Shown here: in pieces, positions 17,032-25,126 of the stretch
Position numbering within the stretch: the stretch's first letter is position 1
How the letters are laid out: each line of letters begins with the position of its first letter
NCBI GenBank assembly: GCA_030431775.1
Contig: JAUIHW010000013.1
Location: 22,190-86,189 of the forward strand
DNA length: 64,000 bases
Reading direction: 5' to 3'
DNA from: Gammaproteobacteria bacterium
GTDB lineage: Bacteria > Pseudomonadota > Gammaproteobacteria > Pseudomonadales > JAUIET01
Made by a program: the position numbers and the translations under genes
Notes under the pieces: generated by a model
What the model was told of the DNA's origin: nothing
Databases searched by the model: none
What the model saw: the letters and a program-made list of their open reading frames with translations, nothing else

Positions 17032-18399
17032 TCACAATACTTTGCCAGGGTTCAGTAGTCCGGCCGGGTCCAGGGCGTTTTTCAATTGACGCATGACGGC
17101 AATTTCAATGTCCGACCGGGAACGATCCAGATAGTCTTTCTTCTCAAGCCCTATACCGTGTTCTGCCGAAACACTGCCGGTAAACGCCTGCAGATTATCG
17201 TATACGATGCAGTCGATGGCCGCCTTATCCTGGTGGGGACCAATACCCAGATGAATATTGCCATCGCCCAAATGACCAAACACTACCATCCTTGCATCGG
17301 GATGGTCTGCCGCCAGCGATTTTTCAACCCGGCTGACATACTCTTCCATGTAACGAATAGGCAGGCTGACATCAAAGGCCGACAGCGGGTACAGCGCCAA
17401 TACAAAGGCTTCCACATCATCCCGCATTTGCCATAGGGCCTGGCTTTGACCTTCGGATTGCGCAATAACCGCGTCCGCAATCAAACCCTGCTCAAGCAAT
17501 TCGCCGAGTATTTCCATGAACTGCTCTTCCTCACGCTCCTGAACGGAACCGGTACTTTCGAGCAGCACGTAGTAAGGGTAAGTAGGCGGTAGCACTGCCG
17601 GATGGCGCTCAGATTCCTCCACCAGCAGTCGGTAGTGGTTATTCCACATGACTTCAAAGGCACTGAGCTTGCCTTCGAGAGCGACACCCAGGTGGTTTAG
17701 CAGCTTATACACAGCCGTGAAATCATCCATCGCAACAAACGCGGTCTGCACGGCGGGCTGGCGCGGACGCAAGCGAAGTACCGCCCGGGTAACAATACCC
17801 AACGTCCCTTCACTGCCAATAAACAGGTGTTTCAGGTCGTAACCGGTATTGTTCTTAAGCACTTCATTCATGGACGACAACACCGTGCCGTCGGCCAGCA
17901 CCGCCTCCAATCCAAGCACCTGCTCACGCATCATGCCGTAGCGCACCACATTGTTCCCACCAGCATTGGTGGCAATGGTTCCACCAATGGTCGCACTGCC
18001 ACGTGCACCCAGATCCATGGGGAACAGCCAACCCGCTTCCTGCGCCGCTTCCTGTACGGTCTGCAATGGCACTCCGGCCTGTACGGTCATGATTCCGGCG
18101 TTTTCATCAAGATGCTCGACCCGGTTCATTCGTTCTACTGATAGGGCAATATCCTGTGGTTCACAACGAGTGCCATTGACCAGTCCGGTCAGTCCTCCCC
18201 AAGGTACCACGGTTTGTCCAGCCCCATGACACAGGCGCATCACCTCGGCCAACTCATCGGTAGAGCGCGGCCGCACAATCGCTTTCGCCGGACACTCGCC
18301 CTGCCCCCAGGCTTCATTCGGCCGGGCACGGACGTCGTCACCAACAAGCAGACCGCTTTCGCCCACCACCGACTTTATTTGCTCTAACAGCTCACTCAT
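17032..18399 (-). CDS. FAD-binding oxidase, GlcD / D-lactate dehydrogenase type
   Basis: A 455-residue flavoprotein of the VAO/PCMH family. The FAD-binding part has VVPWGGLTGLVNG and GSATIGGTIATNAGGNNVVRYG. FIGSEGTLGIVTRAVLRLRP follows, and the C-terminal substrate-binding cap contains HLGDGNIHLGIG and SAEHGIGLEKKDYL, where conserved histidines bind the substrate carboxylate and metal. It should oxidise a 2-hydroxy acid such as glycolate, D-lactate or a larger analogue to the keto acid. It begins a probable two-gene operon with the esterase, with about 195 bp upstream for a promoter. The exact substrate is unknown; GlcD itself works with GlcE and GlcF, which are not seen here. Confidence 0.88.
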   Translation of the reverse strand: MSELLEQIKSVVGESGLLVGDDVRARPNEAWGQGECPAKAIVRPRSTDELAEVMRLCHGAGQTVVPWGGLTGLVNGTRCEPQDIALSVERMNRVEHLDENAGIMTVQAGVPLQTVQEAAQEAGWLFPMDLGARGSATIGGTIATNAGGNNVVRYGMMREQVLGLEAVLADGTVLSSMNEVLKNNTGYDLKHLFIGSEGTLGIVTRAVLRLRPRQPAVQTAFVAMDDFTAVYKLLNHLGVALEGKLSAFEVMWNNHYRLLVEESERHPAVLPPTYPYYVLLESTGSVQEREEEQFMEILGELLEQGLIADAVIAQSEGQSQALWQMRDDVEAFVLALYPLSAFDVSLPIRYMEEYVSRVEKSLAADHPDARMVVFGHLGDGNIHLGIGPHQDKAAIDCIVYDNLQAFTGSVSAEHGIGLEKKDYLDRSRSDIEIAVMRQLKNALDPAGLLNPGKVL

Positions 18400-18594
18400 G
18401 GCAATCTCCTAGGCGTGCGTTCTGCACTTAAACGATCCAATTAAAACTGTAGCGGAGGCACTATCGCATCAATCAGGCCTGGGTCGCCACTATAACAATG
18501 AATGGAAGCTTATTGCAGCTATGACTAAGCGACCGGGGTTTTAATGACGTCTGGCAATTGGCACGTAGCGGTTCAGTCGAGATAAGGACCGCTA

Positions 18595-20100
18595 CTATTG
18601 CTGCACTCGCCTCAAGTATCGCTTGGTAAGCAGGTCGAGCTTATCTCGCAACACGTTCCTACGTAGCCGATCCTTTTCGCTGAACACCAACCACTGGTCC
18701 TGTTGCGCTGTATAGGGTTGCCAGTTTGTCAGTTCGCGGGCGTTCGGGTCGCCATTGCGGGCAAACTGCAACCAGTGTTGCTGCATACGCCGGCTGACCT
18801 CACGAATCGCCTCGTTGCTGTCGTTGTGGCCTTGAAACAGCAGGTAGGCATCGTAGCCATGTGGCGTGCCATGCCAAGCTTCGCGTCGCTGTGATGGGCC
18901 GAGATCGATGTAGTACAGATAAGCCGGCGCGTCCACTTTTGCCATACTGTCCGCCAGATAGCGGGCCGATAACAGATATCGATTGTCGCCAAAGACGCGA
19001 GACCAGCCCAGTGTGGCATCATTGGCGAAATCATCGGCATAGGCCTTTTTCAAAGCCGGCAAGTCAGCCGCGAAGCTGGCGCTGAACGCCGCCTGATTAA
19101 CGCCAGACATCACCATAATATTGCCCTCGAAGCTGTTTCCTCCAGACATGTAGGGCACGTTGGCCTGTTGGCCACGCGCAAACAGAATTCCGGGCTCTTC
19201 GCGCAGGGAGCGCCCGTCCACTATAGGAAGATGGAAGCCTTGCACAGCCTGTGCCAAATCATTGGCATCCAACTCATACAACAGGGACTGGTCTTGCGGT
19301 TGTGCGGTAATTCGGGCCACCAGCTCCATCGCCAAGCTTTCTGCGCGCACTGCAAGGCCGAAGGACATGTTGCGCGGCGCCGGGCTCTGGGCGCGTTGTG
19401 CGCGCGGCAAGGCCCAGCTGGCATAGCCACTTTGCGCAATGGCCCGGTGAAAAAGCCCGTGGGCGCCCTGGTTGACCATTAGCATGTTGACGGCCATGCC
19501 GCCCGCGGACACACCAAAAATAGTCACATTGTTAGGTTCGCCACCAAACTCTTGAATATTAGCCTGCACCCACTGCAGTGCCGCCACCATGTCAAGCAAG
19601 CCCAAATTTGCCTCAGTACCTGGCAGCGATGGGTGCTGGAAAAAGCCCAGCGGCCCAAGGCGATAATTGAATGAGACAATCACAGCACCCTGCCGGGCAA
19701 ATACATCGCCGGGAATTCGACCACTACCGGCCCGGAAGCCACCGCCGTGGATCCAGACCATGACCGGAAGTTTGGCCGAACTATTATTCTCTGGCGCCCA
19801 GACGTTCAGGTACAGGCAGTCCTCAGATTGCTCGCCAACCCCCATCTGAGGCATGACCACTTGCGGGCAGGAAGGCCCAAAGTTATTGGCAGCGATGATT
19901 TCTGGCGGCGATTCCAGAGCCTGAGGAACCTGCCAGCGCAATGCCCCGACCGGGGGCTTTGCATAGGGTACGCCCAAAAAAACGCTAAGCCCATCTTCAG
20001 CCTTGCCTGCTAAGGGGCCCGACGTTGTCAAAACCGGGTCGGCAGCGAGTCCGTAGCTGCCGAGCAGGAAGCAAAAAGCCAGAGTTCGAAGAGTCTTCAT
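18595..20100 (-). CDS. Secreted type B carboxylesterase
   Basis: A 501-residue carboxylesterase/para-nitrobenzyl esterase family protein. A signal peptide (MKTLRTLAFCFLLGSYGLAA) precedes the mature enzyme. SEDCLYLNVWAPE and VMVWIHGGGFRAGSG are the family signatures, FGVSAGGMAVN carries the nucleophilic Ser, GNSFEGN the acidic residue and HGTPHGYDAYLLF the catalytic His region. It is therefore exported, probably to the periplasm, where it could release alcohols from esters for the catabolic enzymes nearby. It follows the P450 gene by only 6 bp and is probably co-transcribed with it. Length is normal for the family. Confidence 0.9.
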   Translation of the reverse strand: MKTLRTLAFCFLLGSYGLAADPVLTTSGPLAGKAEDGLSVFLGVPYAKPPVGALRWQVPQALESPPEIIAANNFGPSCPQVVMPQMGVGEQSEDCLYLNVWAPENNSSAKLPVMVWIHGGGFRAGSGRIPGDVFARQGAVIVSFNYRLGPLGFFQHPSLPGTEANLGLLDMVAALQWVQANIQEFGGEPNNVTIFGVSAGGMAVNMLMVNQGAHGLFHRAIAQSGYASWALPRAQRAQSPAPRNMSFGLAVRAESLAMELVARITAQPQDQSLLYELDANDLAQAVQGFHLPIVDGRSLREEPGILFARGQQANVPYMSGGNSFEGNIMVMSGVNQAAFSASFAADLPALKKAYADDFANDATLGWSRVFGDNRYLLSARYLADSMAKVDAPAYLYYIDLGPSQRREAWHGTPHGYDAYLLFQGHNDSNEAIREVSRRMQQHWLQFARNGDPNARELTNWQPYTAQQDQWLVFSEKDRLRRNVLRDKLDLLTKRYLRRVQQ

Positions 20101-20106
20101 AATTGA

Positions 20107-21357
20107 CTATCCAGTTTCAGCATCAAACTGAATGGGCATCGCTTTTATGGTGTTCACAAAATACGAACGCATGTAGGTCACCTCTCCGCTAAAACGCGGG
20201 TTGCGCAGCCTCGGGATGAGCTCCTCAAAAATCACCCTTAACTCGAGGCGGGCCAGGTTCATGCCCAGACAAAAGTGCTCACCAATTCCAAAACTGCGAA
20301 TTTCCTGGCGTAGTTTGGGAAGGCGTTTGTGCCGGTGAATATCAAACTGCATGGCGTCATCACCGTAGGCATGCTCGTCGTGGTTGACCGCATGATAATG
20401 CAAAATCACCTTGTCGCCTTTTTTCACTCGCTGGCCAAAAATATCCATATCCTGCATGGCGGTACGGCGCATGGCGATAAACGCCGTGTTATAGCGCAGA
20501 ATTTCCTCGATGGCCTGCGGTATGTCTTCGGGGTGCGCAACCAGGTGTTCAAGCTGCTCAGGGTGCTCGACCAACAAACGCATACCATGCGAGGTGACAG
20601 TCCGGGTGCTTTCATTGCCACCGACCATAATCAGTATAAACATCCAGGCAAACATGTCCTCCGAGATCGGCTGGCCATCCACGTCGGCTTCCAGCATGGC
20701 CTGTACGACCGCACTGCTTGGGTTTTCACGCTGCTTCTTGGCCAATTCTGCCGCGTACAGCAGTACCTCGATATTCGCCTGCTGAGCCTCTTCCATCCCG
20801 CCGGGAACATCCGGGTCATCGGCAAACGCCATAATATTGGTCCAGTCGAAAAACTTCTTGCGGTCCTCAATCGGCACGCCAAGAATTTCCAGAATCGCCA
20901 TCAGCGGTAGCTCTGCGGCCACCTCCTCGACAAACTCGCATTGCCCCTTACTCGCTACCCGGTCGATGATTTCGCGCGCCTTATCACGCAGCCAAGGCTC
21001 CATGGCGTTCACCGCACGCGGCGTAAAGGCATCGCGCACCACTTTGCGGTACTTCATGTGACGCGGGGGGTCCATACTAATAATGAAGTTTTCCTTCATC
21101 ATCTCCTGTTGCAACTCTTGACCGGGCTCAGGCTCCATCGGAAACGGGCCTTGCTCAGCCGACGAGAACAACTCTGGATTCTGAGAGATATAGTCCAGGG
21201 CATCTCGGCGGACCGCAGCCCAATAAGGCACGCCGGTATTCGGGTCTTCAATTTTGACCAGCGAGCCTGCCGCGCGAATCTCTGCCAGTTTGTCGTATGG
21301 CATGCCATTCACATAGGCATCCAGGTCCAGTAAATTCAAGTGAGGACATTGACTCAT
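20107..21357 (-). CDS. Cytochrome P450
   Basis: A 416-residue bacterial P450. The haem-binding loop is FGIGEHFCLGMNLARLE with Cys363 as axial ligand. The K-helix ExxR is E285-R288. The I-helix has GGNESTR (247-252), where most class I P450s have AGxxT; NEST resembles the NETT of the CYP125/CYP142 steroid side-chain oxidases. It needs a ferredoxin and reductase, which are not encoded in this window. It is divergent from the HsaA-like monooxygenase across a 170-bp promoter region and is followed 6 bp later by the secreted esterase. A steroid or terpenoid substrate fits, but only by context. Confidence 0.93.
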   Translation of the reverse strand: MSQCPHLNLLDLDAYVNGMPYDKLAEIRAAGSLVKIEDPNTGVPYWAAVRRDALDYISQNPELFSSAEQGPFPMEPEPGQELQQEMMKENFIISMDPPRHMKYRKVVRDAFTPRAVNAMEPWLRDKAREIIDRVASKGQCEFVEEVAAELPLMAILEILGVPIEDRKKFFDWTNIMAFADDPDVPGGMEEAQQANIEVLLYAAELAKKQRENPSSAVVQAMLEADVDGQPISEDMFAWMFILIMVGGNESTRTVTSHGMRLLVEHPEQLEHLVAHPEDIPQAIEEILRYNTAFIAMRRTAMQDMDIFGQRVKKGDKVILHYHAVNHDEHAYGDDAMQFDIHRHKRLPKLRQEIRSFGIGEHFCLGMNLARLELRVIFEELIPRLRNPRFSGEVTYMRSYFVNTIKAMPIQFDAETG

Positions 21358-21472
21358 GATTACCCTGCCATGTAATTTCAGTTGCTCTGCATTACGCCGC
21401 AGGCCAGATCATCTTGTCAACGCAGCCTGATTACGATTAGCTCAGAAAGCTCAGCACTGACCCCGAAGCCGG

Positions 21473-21501
21473 TTGACCATCAGGCAATTAGGTATTTAAC
21501 T
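21473..21501 (+). promoter_or_regulatory. Possible sigma-70 promoter for the hsaA-like gene
   Basis: TTGACC, a 17-bp spacer and TTAACT lie 29 bp before the start codon. The -10 box is a weak match, so this is a candidate only. Confidence 0.25.
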
Positions 21502-21529
21502 GCTGGCCAATGACGTAAGGAGTATGACC

Positions 21530-22717
21530 ATGGCCAAGTCCACCAGCCCCAGCCCCGATGAACTGCTTGCCAAAGCCCGGGGGCTGCAGCCGCGATTTGC
21601 CGAGCGCTGCGCGGAAACCCGTGAGTTACGGCGGGTTCCGGAGGCCTCCATGGCGGAGCTTCAAGAGGCCGGATTCTTTCGCATAATGCAGCCCAAACGC
21701 TATGGCGGCTTCGAGATGAATCCCAAGCATTTTTACGATGTAGTCTTTGAAGTGGCGCGAGCCTGCCCCTCCACTGGCTGGGTTTTAAGCGTTGTAGGCG
21801 TGCATAACTGGCAACTCGGGCTGCTGGACGTTCAGGCTCAGGATGATGTCTGGGCTGACGACTCTTCGATTCTGATCTCTTCCTCGTACGCTCCCAAGGG
21901 CACCGCCAAACCCGTAGATGGCGGCTACCAGTTCAGTGGACAATGGCAGTTTTCCTCGGGGTGTGACCATGCCGACTGGGTATTTGTAGGAGGTGCAATG
22001 CCGGAGGACCCCAACTTTCCCGGCGTGCCACAAATTGCTTCTTTTTTGATTCCGAAACAGGACTACGAGATCATCGATGACTGGCACACCAGTGGCCTGC
22101 AGGGTTCTGGCAGTAAATCGATTAAAGTCAATGAGGTATTTGTGCCTGCTCATCGGGTTCATACCTTCATGCAGGGCTTCACAGGGGACAATCCGGGCGC
22201 CAAGGTCAATACCTCACCGATCTTCAAGCTACCTTTTGGTCAGGTGTTCATTCGCGCCGTATCCACCCCTTGCGTGGGCACCGCTCAGGGCGCACTGGAT
22301 GCCTACTGCGAGTACAACGCAGAGCGGCGCAACAGCGTCGGCATGAAAGTCGTCGACAACCCGGCCAGCCAGCTCGCCGCGGCCAATGCGTTGGCAGCCA
22401 TCAGAACCGCGCGGCTGAAAATGCACCACGCATTTGACACGCTGTTAGGGAATGTAGAACGCGGCGAGCCTTTCGCTGATCGTGACCGGGTGGAGTTTCG
22501 TCATGATTCCACCAACTCTGTGGAAAGCCTGATACCGGTGGTGCAGGAACTATTAGCCAATTCAGGCGGCAGTGCCATCTATTTGGGCAACCGGGTCAAT
22601 GAGCTGTACCAGGACATGCTGGCATTTCGTCAGCACGCGGCAAACCAGGGCTTTGGGCCGGCAGTGAATCTGGGAGCCGTGATGTTTGGAGCACCATTGC
22701 AGGATGTGTTCTGCTAG
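21530..22717 (+). CDS. hsaA: HsaA-like flavin-dependent monooxygenase, acyl-CoA dehydrogenase fold
   Basis: A 395-residue member of the group D flavin monooxygenases. Its blocks agree closely with what I know of HsaA, the oxygenase that hydroxylates 3-HSA in steroid A/B-ring degradation: ACPSTGWVLSVVGVHNWQL, SSSYAPKGTAKPVDGGY, WQFSSGCDHADWVFVGG, SFLIPKQDYEIIDDW and GLQGSGSKSIKVNEVFVPAHR. I placed the start at ATG 21530 because AAGGAG is 7 bp upstream; ATG 21524 is too close to it. HsaA requires reduced FMN from a reductase (HsaB), which is not adjacent. Other group D enzymes act on phenols or dibenzothiophene, so the substrate is not certain. Its stop lies at the edge of the composite palindrome. 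Confidence 0.8.
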   Translation: MAKSTSPSPDELLAKARGLQPRFAERCAETRELRRVPEASMAELQEAGFFRIMQPKRYGGFEMNPKHFYDVVFEVARACPSTGWVLSVVGVHNWQLGLLDVQAQDDVWADDSSILISSSYAPKGTAKPVDGGYQFSGQWQFSSGCDHADWVFVGGAMPEDPNFPGVPQIASFLIPKQDYEIIDDWHTSGLQGSGSKSIKVNEVFVPAHRVHTFMQGFTGDNPGAKVNTSPIFKLPFGQVFIRAVSTPCVGTAQGALDAYCEYNAERRNSVGMKVVDNPASQLAAANALAAIRTARLKMHHAFDTLLGNVERGEPFADRDRVEFRHDSTNSVESLIPVVQELLANSGGSAIYLGNRVNELYQDMLAFRQHAANQGFGPAVNLGAVMFGAPLQDVFC

Positions 22718-22786
22718 CATCGGCTTCTATTCGAGTGTAATTTTTGCTGCCAGGCTTTTTCGGTACTTCTGGATTGTGCCACTTAT

Positions 22787-22930
22787 GGGCTTCCACTCGC
22801 GGGGTTTTTGCTGCGTGACTTGCCCCCTCCGGGGTTCCCTCTATCAAAAAAATGCCTTTCGCTGAAAGTCATTTTTTCTCCTTCGGTCTGCGTCTCTTAC
22901 CTTCGCAAAAGCCCCCGCGAGTGGAAGCCC
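22787..22930 (+). repeat. Hairpin unit A of the composite palindrome
   Basis: Terminal arms 22787-22811 and 22905-22930 pair almost perfectly (GGGCTTCCACTCGCGGGG against its complement). The centre, about 95 bp, starts CTGCGTGACTTG and ends GCGTCTCTTACCTTCG. It is homologous, in opposite orientation, to the centre of unit B. Confidence 0.8.
22846..22877 (+). terminator. Terminator-like hairpin downstream of hsaA
   Basis: AAAAAATGCCTTTC, loop GCT, then GAAAGTCATTTTTT: a 13-bp stem with one mismatch flanked by A- and T-runs. It could end transcription from both sides and forms the middle of unit A. Confidence 0.4.
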
Positions 22931-22982
22931 AGTCAGGGGACACGCCACAGGATCTACCAAATAGATGTGTCTCTCACACTAA

Positions 22983-23130
22983 GGCTTGCGGCCAATAATG
23001 GCTTTCACGGAGGTAAAAGACGCCGGCCGAGAGAGCCAAAATGACTAGCCGCAGGCGACGGCATGTTGGTGAGTGAGGGTACCGCGGAGCGGCCAAGTCG
23101 CGCAGTGAAAGCCATTATTGGCCGCGAGCC
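22983..23130 (-). repeat. Hairpin unit B of the composite palindrome
   Basis: Terminal arms 22983-23008 and 23105-23130 are inverted copies with 25 of 26 matches (core GGCCAATAATGGCTTTCAC). The arm sequence differs completely from that of unit A while the centre is homologous, so pairing rather than arm sequence has been kept. Confidence 0.8.
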
Positions 23131-23238
23131 TGAGCTATCGGCACTCTCCTGGAAGTACAGAAAAAGCCTGGCAGCAAAAGTTACCCTCGAATGGCAGCCG
23201 ATGCTATGGACACCACGGTATTGGGCATGCCCAAGCAA

Positions 23239-24234
23239 CTAAACGTAGCCGTGCTCGCGAAACCACTGTACCGCATCCTCGATCGCCGTTTCGATCGGTG
23301 TTTGCGGTAGGCCCAGCTCATTGACCGCCTTGGACGCATCGATGTAAAAAGGTTGCAAGGTATAGCTGGTGTTTTTCACAGTGGTTGCCGGGGCGCGGCC
23401 AGTCAGCTTAGACCAGAGTTCCATCAGGCGGGCCACACGTAACATCATCTTCGCCGATACTTCTTTGGTCGCAGCACCTTCCACTCCGGCAAGCCGGGCG
23501 ATCAACTGAATCAGATCCTTGCTTGGCATATTTGCGTCAGTGTTGCCAAGAATATAGGACTCACCAATACGGCCCTTCTCCATGGCTAACACATGCCCCA
23601 TGGCAACATCGCGCACATCAACCGGACAAGCACCGCCTTCCCAATAGTTTTGCATTTTGCCCTGCAATGTTCGGATAATCATTGTACCGGTGGGGGTAGG
23701 AGCACGATCGCCCGGACCAAACGGCAGACCTGGCATCACCAGAGTAGCCGGCAGGCCATCGGCCACCAGGCCTCGCACCATTTCATGACTGATGTACTTC
23801 GACAATATGTACTCACTGGCCCAAGGCCAGGAGTTAAACTCGGTTTCTTCGGTGGAATAATCACCGTTGCCGGGGCAGCCAATTGCGGCGATGCTGCTGG
23901 TGTAAACAACTTTCTCAATGCCTTCGCGCAATGCCGCCTTCATCAAGCTGCGGGTTCCACCAACGTTGATCTTGTAATGCAGGTCCGGATCCTTGGTCCA
24001 AATGGCGAACAGGGCTGCCAGATGGTAGATGCGATTACAGCCCTTGACGGCCGCGTGCAGGGAATCCGGCTCCAGCAGGTTACCTTCAACAAACTCGACA
24101 TCCATCCCGTCCAATGGAGAACGGTCCTCACCGCGCATCACCATAACGCGCAACTGCTCACCCCGTTCAAGAGCCAGGCGCGCTACGTGGTTGCCAATAA
24201 ATCCAGTCGCGCCGGTGATCAGTGTCTTGCTCAT
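23239..24234 (-). CDS. Extended SDR, NAD-dependent epimerase / 3-beta-HSD-like
   Basis: A 331-residue extended short-chain dehydrogenase. The NAD(P) loop is ITGATGFIGNHV at the N-terminus, YHLAALF follows, TSSIAAIG gives the catalytic Ser and YILSKY the YxxxK pair. Members include dihydroflavonol reductases, 3-beta-hydroxysteroid dehydrogenases and sugar epimerases. Beside an HsaA-like enzyme and a P450, a hydroxysteroid or terpenol substrate is the attractive guess. I placed the start at ATG 24234, which overlaps the upstream SDR stop by 4 bp, rather than at 24273, because the NAD loop then falls at the usual distance from the N-terminus. The two SDRs are probably coupled. Confidence 0.88.
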   Translation of the reverse strand: MSKTLITGATGFIGNHVARLALERGEQLRVMVMRGEDRSPLDGMDVEFVEGNLLEPDSLHAAVKGCNRIYHLAALFAIWTKDPDLHYKINVGGTRSLMKAALREGIEKVVYTSSIAAIGCPGNGDYSTEETEFNSWPWASEYILSKYISHEMVRGLVADGLPATLVMPGLPFGPGDRAPTPTGTMIIRTLQGKMQNYWEGGACPVDVRDVAMGHVLAMEKGRIGESYILGNTDANMPSKDLIQLIARLAGVEGAATKEVSAKMMLRVARLMELWSKLTGRAPATTVKNTSYTLQPFYIDASKAVNELGLPQTPIETAIEDAVQWFREHGYV

Positions 24235-25031
24235 CCCACGAAACTCGAAAAGTCCGGCCCGCGCCGCAGACAATGGCCACCATCGACATTAATGCACTGA
24301 CCGGTAATCCAGCGGGACTCCGGACCAATCAAAAACCGCGCCAACTGCGCAACATCTTCTGGTTGGCCGACATCATTCATCGGGGTGTTATCGATGTAGC
24401 TTTTATACACGTCACTGTCGCGGGGAATGCCGTCCATGATTTCAGTAGCAATGAAACCCGGCCGAATAGCGTTGAAGCGAATATTCTCAGCTCCATACTC
24501 GTCAGCGGCATTGCGTATCATGGCCTCGATTCCCGCTTTCCCCGCGCAGTAGGCATGAAAAAAAGGATGGGTGATATGTCCAGCCAACGAGGACATACCC
24601 ACGAACGATCCTCCGCCCGCTTTCTGAAATTCGCGAATACTGTGTTTCATGCAGAGCATGGTGCCCAGTACATTCAGGTCAAGCACGCGTTGGAATTCGG
24701 CCGTATCCACCTTGCCGTAGGGCATTGGAATACCACCGCCACCCGCATTGGCCACCACCGCGTTCAACTGACCAGTCGGCTGAGCGGCTTTTGCCACCAT
24801 GGATTCCACGCTGTTTTCGTCAGTGACATCACCGATAACCCAGTGAATTTGCCCCTGGCCCTGGCAGTCCTTTGCAATGTCAGCGCTGGCATTTCGCAAA
24901 CTTTCCTCGGTTCGCCCGGTGATGGTTACCGCAGCCCCCGCGCTTGCCAGCAGCTTGGCACAGGCCTTACCAATGCCGGTCCCTCCACCAGTCACCAAAA
25001 CCGCCTGCCCAGCCAAAACCTCATCGGCCAT
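24231..25031 (-). CDS. Classical SDR family oxidoreductase
   Basis: A 266-residue classical short-chain dehydrogenase. TGGGTGIGKA is the cofactor loop, TGRTEE after the second strand suggests NADP preference, NAGGGG is the NAG motif, and SSLAGHITHPFFHAYCAGK holds the catalytic Ser and YxxxK. RFNAIRPGFIATEI and the C-terminal GQCINVDGGH are standard. It would oxidise or reduce a hydroxyl/keto group. It overlaps the extended SDR by 4 bp and lies 95 bp downstream of the aminotransferase. Candidate roles are a hydroxysteroid dehydrogenase or a hydroxyacyl-CoA dehydrogenase. Confidence 0.9.
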   Translation of the reverse strand: MADEVLAGQAVLVTGGGTGIGKACAKLLASAGAAVTITGRTEESLRNASADIAKDCQGQGQIHWVIGDVTDENSVESMVAKAAQPTGQLNAVVANAGGGGIPMPYGKVDTAEFQRVLDLNVLGTMLCMKHSIREFQKAGGGSFVGMSSLAGHITHPFFHAYCAGKAGIEAMIRNAADEYGAENIRFNAIRPGFIATEIMDGIPRDSDVYKSYIDNTPMNDVGQPEDVAQLARFLIGPESRWITGQCINVDGGHCLRRGPDFSSFVG

Positions 25032-25092
25032 CGTGCTACTCCTGAAAAAAAAGAAAAGCCTAACCGAGCCAGACGGCAGCTACCATGACCAT

Positions 25093-25122
25093 ATGGACAG
25101 CCGCGCCATGGACAGCCGCGCC
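25093..25122. repeat. Perfect 15-bp tandem duplication
   Basis: ATGGACAGCCGCGCC occurs twice in direct succession in the short gap downstream of the aminotransferase stop. It is intergenic and probably a recent slippage duplication. Confidence 0.8.
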
Positions 25123-25126
25123 GGTT

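Larger units (their letters stand above)
22716..23205. repeat. Composite palindromic element (490 bp) of two inverted hairpin units
   Basis: The whole non-coding gap behaves as one large imperfect palindrome centred near 22960. Outer arms 22716-22770 and 23151-23205 are inverted copies with 49 of 55 bases matching. Inside lie two inverted hairpin units (22787-22930 and 22983-23130) whose central parts are recognisably homologous. The left end starts inside the hsaA stop codon and the right end stops 33 bp before the convergent SDR gene. No convincing gene is present; short frames here are translations of the repeat. It resembles a miniature inverted-repeat or REP/BIME-type element. Confidence 0.85.

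Noticed and set aside
18550..18575. TGGCACGTAGCGGTTC considered as a sigma-54 promoter
   Set aside because: It has the GG at -24 but no GC at -12, and no plus-strand gene follows.
22596..23324. Several open frames of 60-90 codons across the gap after hsaA
   Set aside because: They are translations of the composite palindrome, run through both inverted units, and have no ribosome sites or recognisable features.
24222..25088. A 288-codon frame antisense to the classical SDR
   Set aside because: The minus-strand frame has all SDR motifs; the antisense protein has none and is an artefact of codon bias.
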